Source: Actinospineispora spinosispora DSM 44797 (GTDB taxonomy: Bacteria; Actinomycetota; Actinomycetes; Mycobacteriales; Pseudonocardiaceae). Taken from it: 64,000 nucleotides of DNA. The notes below the pieces were generated by a model. It saw only the letters and a list, made by a program, of their open reading frames with translations, did no database searches and was not told where the DNA came from. Where the stretch lies: NCBI RefSeq assembly GCF_000429025.1, contig NZ_AUBB01000026.1:124001-188000 (forward strand). Reading direction: 5' to 3'. Shown piece by piece: positions 58,219 to 64,000 of the stretch; position 1 is the first letter of the stretch; each line of letters begins with the position of its first letter. A program made the translations under genes and the position numbers.

Positions 58219-59665
58219 GGGTGAAGCCGCCGAAGTGGCGTTCGGCGAGCTCGGCGAACCGGATCGTGGTGCGGTCGCCGTACATCGGACCGATGGCCTG
58301 CACCCCGATCGGCAGACCTTCGGGGGACAGGCCGAGCGGGAGCACGGTCGCCGGCAGACCGGGCAGTGTCGCCACCCCGGCCAGCGCCAGCTGGTTGAAG
58401 TAGTTGTGTTCGGTCCCGTCGATCGTGAGCGTGCGGGCGTTCGAGTCGCCGTGGTCGTGCGGGAACGCCGGCGTCGGCGTGACCGGGTACAGCACCACGT
58501 CGAACTCGGCGAACAGTGCACGCCAGCTCTCCCGCAACGCCCTGCGCTCGGTGTCGGCGAACAGCCAGTCCCGGTGGCTCAGCGCGACGCCACGACTCAG
58601 GTCGGCCTCGAGGCTGTGATCGTCGGCGGACAGCTTCTCCGCCTCCTTGCGTGCCCGCTCGTAGCTCTCCGGCGGGAAGCTCGCGCCGAGCACCGACATC
58701 AGCAGGCGCAGGTACAGCCCGGACGCCTTCTCCAGGTCCGGCAGCAGCGGGCTCTCCGACGTGACGTGCGCGCCGACGCCAGCCAGCTGCTCGGCGAACC
58801 CGCTGATCGCGGCGCGCACACTCGTCGACGACGGAATCAGCGGGTGGCTGTCCAGTACGAGCACCCGATAGTCGGTGAGGTCGTGGTGCCGGGCGTCGGG
58901 CAGCGCGAGCCGGTACGCGCCGCCCAGCGTCAGCGGGTCGGGCTCGGCCATGATGTCGAGCAGCAGACCGAGGTCCGCCGCGCCGCGCGCCATCGGGCCG
59001 ATCACCGCGAGGTCGCTCTCGCCGGGCAGCGGCGGCAGGTGCGGCGGTACGTGTCCGCGCGCCGGAACGAGCGCGACGGTCGGCTTGTGCGCGTAGACGC
59101 CGCAGAAGTGCGCGGGGTTGCGCAGCGAGCCGCCGATATCGGAGCCGAGCGACAACGGCCCGTACCCGGCGGCCAGCGCGGCCGCCGACCCTCCGGAGGA
59201 ACCGCCGGGCGTGCGTTCCAGGTCCCACGGGTTGCGGGTCACGCCGTACACGTCGTTGAAGCTCTGCAGGTCACCCAGGCCCAGCGGGACGTTCGTCTTG
59301 CCGAGAACGACCGCGCCAGCCGCCTTGACCCGCTCGACGGCCAGTGCGTCTGCCGCCGGGACCGTGTCCTTGAACGCCGGGAAACCCCAGGTCGTGGGCA
59401 GTCCGGCGACGTTGAAGGACTCCTTGACCGTCATCGGGACGCCGAGCAGCGGGCGCTGCTCGCCCCGGGCGCGGGCCGCGTCGGCCTCGCGCGCCGCATC
59501 CAGCGCCCGGTCGAAGTCGCGCACACACACCGCGTTGATCGCGGGGTCGTGCTTCTCGATGCGGGCGATGGCGGCCTCGGTCAGCTCGACCGCCGACACC
59601 TGACCCTCCGCCATCGCGGCCACGAGTTCCGTCGCACTCCGGTAGCTGAGCTCAGCGTCGCTCAC
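58184..59665 (-). CDS. Amidase (amidase-signature family)
   Basis: 493 aa. Ser-cisSer-Lys triad: Lys in VPMTVKESF, serines in TPGGSSGGSAAALAAG and the GSDIGGSLRNPA loop. Typical amidase-signature fold; acts on linear amides or lactam-like substrates. The last residues VSGKAVA and the stop lie in repeat-derived DNA. Transcribed away from ABC-F (minus) with a 57-bp gap, so probably co-transcribed. Confidence 0.93.
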   Translation of the reverse strand: MSDAELSYRSATELVAAMAEGQVSAVELTEAAIARIEKHDPAINAVCVRDFDRALDAAREADAARARGEQRPLLGVPMTVKESFNVAGLPTTWGFPAFKDTVPAADALAVERVKAAGAVVLGKTNVPLGLGDLQSFNDVYGVTRNPWDLERTPGGSSGGSAAALAAGYGPLSLGSDIGGSLRNPAHFCGVYAHKPTVALVPARGHVPPHLPPLPGESDLAVIGPMARGAADLGLLLDIMAEPDPLTLGGAYRLALPDARHHDLTDYRVLVLDSHPLIPSSTSVRAAISGFAEQLAGVGAHVTSESPLLPDLEKASGLYLRLLMSVLGASFPPESYERARKEAEKLSADDHSLEADLSRGVALSHRDWLFADTERRALRESWRALFAEFDVVLYPVTPTPAFPHDHGDSNARTLTIDGTEHNYFNQLALAGVATLPGLPATVLPLGLSPEGLPIGVQAIGPMYGDRTTIRFAELAERHFGGFTPPPLVSGKAVA

Positions 59666-59722
59666 ACCGTTCTCCGTTCACTGGGATTCTCCGGAGAACC
59701 TACTGGTGCCCACCGACACCCG

Positions 59723-61348
59723 TCAGTCCATTTCGGGCGCCCCGGTCTCGTCCAACCTGCCGTCGGCGAGCCGCAACCAGCGGTTGACCCGGATCTCCGC
59801 GAGGAAGCGCTCATCGTGGCTGACCACGACGAACGCCCCCTGGTAGGCGGTGAGCGCGTTCTCCAGCTGGCCGACGCTGACCAGGTCCAGGTTGTTCGTC
59901 GGTTCGTCCAGCAGCAACAGCCGCGGTGCCGGTTCGGCGAACAGGACGCACGCCAGCGTCGCTCGCAGCCGCTCACCGCCGGACAGCACCCCGACCGGGA
60001 GGTGGATGCGCTGACCTCGGAACAGGAAGCGGGCGAGCAGGTGCATGCGCTTCGCCTCCGGCATGCCCGGTGCCGCAGCGACCAGGTTCTCCAGCACCGT
60101 CCGGTCGAGATCCAGCAGGTCGAGGCGCTGGGACAGGTACGCGACCCGCCCGTCGGCGCGGCTGGTCGCGCCGCCGTCCGAGGCGAGGTCACCGCTGATC
60201 AACCGCAGCAGTGTGGACTTGCCGGAACCGTTGCGGCCGGTCAGCGCGATCCGTTCCGGGCCTCGGATGCCCAGGTCGACGCCGCCGGCCGCGAACAGCC
60301 CCCTGGCCTGCATGCGCTCACCCTGGAAGACCGTGCGCCCGGCGGGCACGGTGGTCGCGGGCAGCTCCAGCGCGATCGCCTGCTCGTCCCGCAACGCCCG
60401 GCCGGCCTCGTCGAGCCGAGCCTTGGCGTCACTGAGCCGCGCGCCGTGCATGCCGTCGGCCTTGCCGGCGGATTCCTGGGCGTTGCGTTTGCGCGCTCCG
60501 GCGAGGATCTTCGGCAGACCCGCGTTGGAGACGTTGCGCGCGGCGTTGCTTGCCCGGCGGGCCGCCCGCTCGCGGGCCTGCTGCATCTCCCGTTTCTCGC
60601 GTTTGACCTCCTGCTCGGCGGTCCGGACGGTGCGTTCCGCCGCCTCCCGCGCGGCCCGCACGGCGTCGGTGTACTCGGTGAAGTTTCCACCGTAGGTCCG
60701 CAGCTCGCCCCGGTCCAGCTCGGCGATGCGGTCCATCCGGTCCAGCAGCGCCCGGTCGTGGCTGACCAGCAGCAGGCTGCCGTTCCACTCGTCGAGCACG
60801 GTGTAGAGCCGCTCCCTGGCGTCGCGGTCCAGGTTGTTGGTCGGCTCGTCGAGCAGCAGGACGTCGGGCCGCCGCAGCAGCTGCGCGGCCAGCCCGAGCG
60901 ACACGATCTGGCCGCCGCTGAGCGTGTCGAGCCGCCGGTCGACCGTGACGTCGCCGAGCCCGAGACGGTCCAGTTCGGCACGGGTGCGTTCCTCGATGTC
61001 CCAGTCGTTGCCGATCGTGGTGAAGTGCCGCTCGCTCGCATCACCCGACTCGATGGCAGCCAGCGCGGCGAGCACGTCGGCGATCCCGAGGACCTGCGCG
61101 ACGGTCAGGTCACCGGCCAGCGGCAGGCTCTGCGGCAGGTAGCCGAGAACGCCCTCGACGGTCACGCTGCCGTGGCTGGGCCGGTACTCGCCCGCGATCA
61201 GTTTGAGCAGCGTCGACTTGCCCGCGCCGTTGGGCGCGACGAGACCGGTGCGGCCGGTACCCACGGCGAACGAGAGGTCGTCGAACACCGGGGTGTCGTC
61301 GGGCCAGGAGAAGGAAACGTTCGAACAGACGATGGATGTGTCGTGCAT
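59723..61348 (-). CDS. ABC-F family ATPase (ribosome-protection type)
   Basis: 541 aa from ATG 61348. Two ABC domains without membrane segments: Walker A APNGAGKSTLL and TGRNGSGKSTLL, signatures LSGGQIVSLGLAAQ and LSGGERLRATLA, and Walker B LLLDEPTNNLD in both. A basic linker (about 235-320) joins them. ABC-F proteins act on the ribosome, and actinobacterial members often protect it from macrolides, lincosamides or similar drugs. A 9-codon leader ORF (61477-61506) sits about 130 bp upstream. Confidence 0.92.
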   Translation of the reverse strand: MHDTSIVCSNVSFSWPDDTPVFDDLSFAVGTGRTGLVAPNGAGKSTLLKLIAGEYRPSHGSVTVEGVLGYLPQSLPLAGDLTVAQVLGIADVLAALAAIESGDASERHFTTIGNDWDIEERTRAELDRLGLGDVTVDRRLDTLSGGQIVSLGLAAQLLRRPDVLLLDEPTNNLDRDARERLYTVLDEWNGSLLLVSHDRALLDRMDRIAELDRGELRTYGGNFTEYTDAVRAAREAAERTVRTAEQEVKREKREMQQARERAARRASNAARNVSNAGLPKILAGARKRNAQESAGKADGMHGARLSDAKARLDEAGRALRDEQAIALELPATTVPAGRTVFQGERMQARGLFAAGGVDLGIRGPERIALTGRNGSGKSTLLRLISGDLASDGGATSRADGRVAYLSQRLDLLDLDRTVLENLVAAAPGMPEAKRMHLLARFLFRGQRIHLPVGVLSGGERLRATLACVLFAEPAPRLLLLDEPTNNLDLVSVGQLENALTAYQGAFVVVSHDERFLAEIRVNRWLRLADGRLDETGAPEMD

Positions 61349-61476
61349 GCGGAGTGCCCTCGGTGTGAGGTGGGCGCGAAGGAACGGCAGCCCAGCGGGA
61401 GACAGGGTCGTGGTGCGACGGCAGCGGCCGTGTGCGGCGCTGTCAGCGCACGCCGATGGCCGGACACGCTCCGGTA

Positions 61477-61506
61477 TCACCCGGAGATGTCGTCGTCACC
61501 CGCCAT
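61477..61506 (-). CDS. Leader peptide upstream of ABC-F gene
   Basis: 9 codons, reading MAGDDDISG and TGA, with GAGGAGAG about 10 nt before the ATG. The stop lies in a hairpin, CTCCGG (61469-61474) and CCGGAG (61481-61486). 128 bp of GC-rich leader separate it from the ABC-F start. Such leader peptides commonly control ribosome-protection genes by attenuation. Not demonstrated here. Confidence 0.55.
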   Translation of the reverse strand: MAGDDDISG

Positions 61507-61648
61507 GTGTCTGCTCTCCTCGGTCAGGGAACACTCGCTGAAGACGGTAGCAAACGCTCAGCCGAGATCTCGGCGCTGGTCGATGAGTTTCGGCGTCTCC
61601 GAGGGTCTGTAGGGGTGAGGACTTCTCGGACCGAGGGAGAACACGATC

Positions 61649-62143
61649 ATGGGCAACGAAACCTTCAGCGTGGAGACGACCGTCGAGGCGCCGGTGGAGG
61701 CGGTGTTCGCGGTGCTCACCGACCCCGGGACGCACGCGGCGATCGACGGCACCGGCTGGGTCCGTGAGCCGAAGGACGACGAGCCGCTGACCGGCGAGGG
61801 TCAGGTGTTCCGGATGGCGATGTACCACCCGAACCATCCGGACGGCGACTACGAGATGGCCAACCGGATCACCGCGTTCGAGGCGCCGCGCACCATCTCC
61901 TGGGAGCCGGGCCAGTACTCGCCGGGCAGCGACGTCCTGGAGACCGGTGGCTGGATCTGGCGCTACGACCTGGCACCGGCTGGCGATACCGGCACCACGG
62001 TGACGTTGTCCTACGACTGGTCGGCGGTGCCGGCGCAGATCCGCGAGCACATCCCGTTCCCGCCGTTCGAGGTCGACCACCTGCACAACTCGCTCAGCCA
62101 TCTGGCCGAGATCGCCACGTCGAGACAAGCGCATCGCGGTTAG
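61649..62143 (+). CDS. SRPBCC (START-like) family protein
   Basis: 164 aa, a ligand-binding fold: ETFSVETTVEAPVEAVFAVLTDPGTHAAI at the start, then strands, and a long C-terminal helix VDHLHNSLSHLAEIA. Members bind hydrophobic ligands or act as polyketide cyclases. Divergent from the ABC-F leader and 9 bp ahead of selO. Confidence 0.85.
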   Translation: MGNETFSVETTVEAPVEAVFAVLTDPGTHAAIDGTGWVREPKDDEPLTGEGQVFRMAMYHPNHPDGDYEMANRITAFEAPRTISWEPGQYSPGSDVLETGGWIWRYDLAPAGDTGTTVTLSYDWSAVPAQIREHIPFPPFEVDHLHNSLSHLAEIATSRQAHRG

Positions 62144-62152
62144 CCTCGAGGT

Positions 62153-63622
62153 ATGACCGTTGCCGCTCGCCCTCTGTTCGCGTTCGACAACTCCTACGTG
62201 CGGGAGCTGCCGGGGCTGTACGTGGACTGGCAGGCCAGACACGCCCCGGCGCCCCGGCTGGTGCTGCTCAACGACGCGCTCGCCGAGGAGCTGGGCGTCG
62301 ACGCCGAGGCGCTGAGCACGCCGGAGGGCATCGAGGCGCTGGTCGGCAACACCGCGCCCGAGGGTGCGGCTTCGGTGGCGCAGGCCTACGCCGGGCACCA
62401 GTTCGGCGGGTTCGTGCCGCGCCTCGGCGACGGTCGCGCGCTGCTGCTCGGCGAGGTGCTCGACGTCCACGGCCAGCGGCGTGACCTGCACCTGAAGGGA
62501 TCCGGGCGCACGCCGTTCGCGCGCGGCGGCGACGGGCTGGCGCCGCTGGGCCCGATGCTGCGCGAGTACGCGATGGGGGAGGCGATGCACGCGCTGGGCA
62601 TCCCCACGACCCGCGCGCTCGCCGTCGTGGCGACCGGCGACGACGTCGCGCGCGAGACGATGCTGCCCGGTGGCGTGCTGGTGCGGGTCGCGTCCAGCCA
62701 TCTGCGGGTCGGCACGTTCCAGTACGCGGCGGTGCACGGCGGGCCGGACCTGGTGCGCGGCCTCGCCGACTACGCGATCGCCCGGCACCATGTCGCCGCT
62801 CGGGAGGCGCCGAACCCCTATCTGGCTCTGTTCGAGAGTGTCGTCGAGGTCCAGGCGTCGCTCATCGCCAGGTGGATGCTCGTCGGGTTCATCCACGGTG
62901 TCATGAACACCGACAACATGACCATCTCGGGCGAGACGATCGACTACGGGCCGTGCGCGTTCATGGATGCCTACGACCCGGCGACGGTGTTCAGCTCGAT
63001 CGACGAAGGTGGTCGTTATGCGTACGGCAACCAGCCGGGCATCGCGCAGTGGAACCTGGCGCGGCTGGCCGAGACGTTGCTGCCGCTGATCGACGACTCG
63101 TCCGAGGTGGCGATCGAAGCGGCCACCGAGGTGCTGCGTTCCTTCGCCGACCGCTACCAGCGGCACTGGACCGAGGGGATGCGCGCGAAGCTCGGGCTGG
63201 TGGGCGAGCAGCCCGGAGACGGTGAGCTGATCACCGACCTGCTCGCGCAGCTGCACGCCCAGCACGTGGACTACACGTCGTTCTTCCGCGCGTTGTCGGC
63301 CTCGGCACGCGGCGATACGGAACCGGCGCGCTCACTGTTCCTCGACCGGCCGGTCTTCGACGTCTGGGCGCAGCGGTGGCAGGAACGGTTGGTGGAACCG
63401 GAGGCGGCCTCCGCGACGATGGACCGGGTCAACCCGGTCTACGTCCCGCGCAACCATCTGATGGAGGCGGCGCTGGCAGCGGGAACCGCCGGCGACCGGG
63501 AACCGTTCACGACGTTCCTCGACGTGCTGGCCAGGCCGTTCGGCGAGCGCCCCGGCCTCGAGGAGTACGCGGCACCGGCGCCGGCGGGTTCCGAGGGGTA
63601 CCGCACGTTCTGCGGCACCTGA
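62153..63622 (+). CDS. selO: Protein adenylyltransferase SelO
   Basis: 489 aa, the expected length. Pseudokinase-like fold with characteristic [34 protein letters not shown] and [24 protein letters not shown] (flipped ATP and AMPylation site). Ends YRTFCGT with a conserved Cys near the C-terminus (Sec in some homologues). Transfers AMP to Ser/Thr/Tyr of redox proteins in E. coli. Together with the SRPBCC gene it forms a short operon. Confidence 0.95.
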   Translation: MTVAARPLFAFDNSYVRELPGLYVDWQARHAPAPRLVLLNDALAEELGVDAEALSTPEGIEALVGNTAPEGAASVAQAYAGHQFGGFVPRLGDGRALLLGEVLDVHGQRRDLHLKGSGRTPFARGGDGLAPLGPMLREYAMGEAMHALGIPTTRALAVVATGDDVARETMLPGGVLVRVASSHLRVGTFQYAAVHGGPDLVRGLADYAIARHHVAAREAPNPYLALFESVVEVQASLIARWMLVGFIHGVMNTDNMTISGETIDYGPCAFMDAYDPATVFSSIDEGGRYAYGNQPGIAQWNLARLAETLLPLIDDSSEVAIEAATEVLRSFADRYQRHWTEGMRAKLGLVGEQPGDGELITDLLAQLHAQHVDYTSFFRALSASARGDTEPARSLFLDRPVFDVWAQRWQERLVEPEAASATMDRVNPVYVPRNHLMEAALAAGTAGDREPFTTFLDVLARPFGERPGLEEYAAPAPAGSEGYRTFCGT

Positions 63623-63643
63623 GTCAGGTCAGCTGACGTCGTT

Positions 63644-63934
63644 TCAGCTGACGTCGTTGTAGACCGTGTTCACCGGACGACCGGCGGCGAGCCCCATGAT
63701 GTCGCCGAGGGTGCCGCTGTCCCGCCGCCAGACGCTGTACGCGTTGTGGTCCTCTTCCGAGTCCCAGGTCTCGACGAGGACGATCTTGTCCTTGTCGTCG
63801 GCGCGCTGTAGCACGGTCACACTCTGGCAGCCCTTGTAGGCCCGGGTGTCCGGGAGGATCTTGTTGAACGCCGCGACGAGCTCGTCGCCCTTGCCCGGCT
63901 GCGCGGGAACTTCGAGAGTGATGATCGTTGCCAT
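63644..63934 (-). CDS. Antibiotic-biosynthesis-monooxygenase-like (ABM) protein
   Basis: 96 aa from ATG 63934. Ferredoxin-like dimeric alpha/beta barrel monomer: MATIITLEVPAQPGKGDELVAAFNKILP, then KIVLVETWDSEEDHNAYSVWR. Members are cofactor-free oxygenases or quinone-modifying enzymes. Divergent from the right-edge gene over a twin operator. Confidence 0.85.
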   Translation of the reverse strand: MATIITLEVPAQPGKGDELVAAFNKILPDTRAYKGCQSVTVLQRADDKDKIVLVETWDSEEDHNAYSVWRRDSGTLGDIMGLAAGRPVNTVYNDVS

Positions 63935-63956
63935 GGGTCCAGACGCTATCGGGTAT

Positions 63957-63988
63957 TGACACTCAGTGCCAACAGACACTTGGTGTCA
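63957..63988. promoter_or_regulatory. Twin operator TGACAC-N3-GTGTCA
   Basis: Copy 1 63957-63971 (TGACACTCAGTGCCA) and copy 2 63974-63988 (AGACACTTGGTGTCA), each one mismatch from a perfect TGACACnnnGTGTCA dyad. Start-to-start spacing 17 bp. Between the ABM gene and an ATG at 63991 that may begin a regulator running off the window. Confidence 0.6.
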
Positions 63989-64000
63989 GTATGGTGGGGG

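Noticed and set aside
58127..61612. 1161-codon plus-strand frame across amidase and ABC-F genes
   Set aside because: Spans two well-supported genes on the other strand and has no motif of its own.
61505..61612. 35-codon plus-strand frame starting MCLLSS as a leader peptide
   Set aside because: No ribosome site, and it lies opposite the better-supported ABC-F leader; the SRPBCC gene downstream has its own site.

Overview
The window is high-GC actinobacterial chromosome, most likely from the Pseudonocardiaceae (Amycolatopsis-like). GTG and TTG starts are frequent, and genes overlap by 4 bp (ATGA/GTGA) within operons. There are F420-dependent oxidoreductases and a Tad pilus locus. Core gene order follows the Mycobacterium tuberculosis Rv3676-Rv3644c segment: crp, small membrane protein, nth, tethered thioredoxin, NUDIX, marP, ephE, holin-like protein, acs, HAD phosphatase, 6C RNA, ssd, tadABC and pilins, MrfA-like helicase, topA, holB. 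The genus is an inference from gene content, not a database result.

Layout. 1-5.5 kb: partial MFS gene, crp, then nth-thioredoxin-NUDIX-marP. 5.5-11 kb: an accessory island with a PadR-MFS unit divergent from an alpha/beta hydrolase over a 14-bp inverted-repeat operator, then a 953-aa Ski2-like helicase. 11-18.4 kb: ephE, holin-like protein, nhaA, an SDR, arfB, acs and a degenerate Fic protein. 18.8-25.4 kb: HAD phosphatase, 6C RNA, two DnaA boxes, then ssd-tadA-tadB-tadC-pilin-TadE-TadE-like. 25.7-28.8 kb: a primase-polymerase gene convergent with a helicase. 29.4-41.4 kb: H+-pyrophosphatase, lipoprotein, topA, a tail-anchored protein, an XRE regulator, an MFS/dTMP-kinase-like fusion, holB and tRNA-Thr(CGU).

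41.5-56.2 kb is an accessory catabolic/detoxification region. It has an oxidoreductase-TetR pair; a dehalogenase-like hydrolase and cupin dioxygenase next to an AraC regulator; and two divergently arranged modules that each encode a small-molecule phosphotransferase, an LLM flavin/F420 oxidoreductase and an SDR, separated by two convergent TetR genes. An imine-reductase-like enzyme with a MerR regulator follows. 56.3-64 kb: metallophosphoesterase, DUF2237, amidase, an ABC-F ATPase with a leader peptide, SRPBCC, selO and a monooxygenase-like protein.

Two families of long perfect or near-perfect palindromes run through the window. One begins and ends GTGAGTG...CACTCAC; the other is built on TCGCA(C/G)A. 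They lie mostly at gene ends, sometimes supply the stop codon, once lie within a reading frame, and once form a 150-bp composite block repeated 29 kb apart with compensatory stem changes. Together with the mirrored kinase-LLM-SDR modules, the kinase-like domain fused to a transporter, the degenerate Fic protein and the ABC-F leader, they are the most unusual content. No CRISPR array, insertion sequence, prophage or rRNA was seen.
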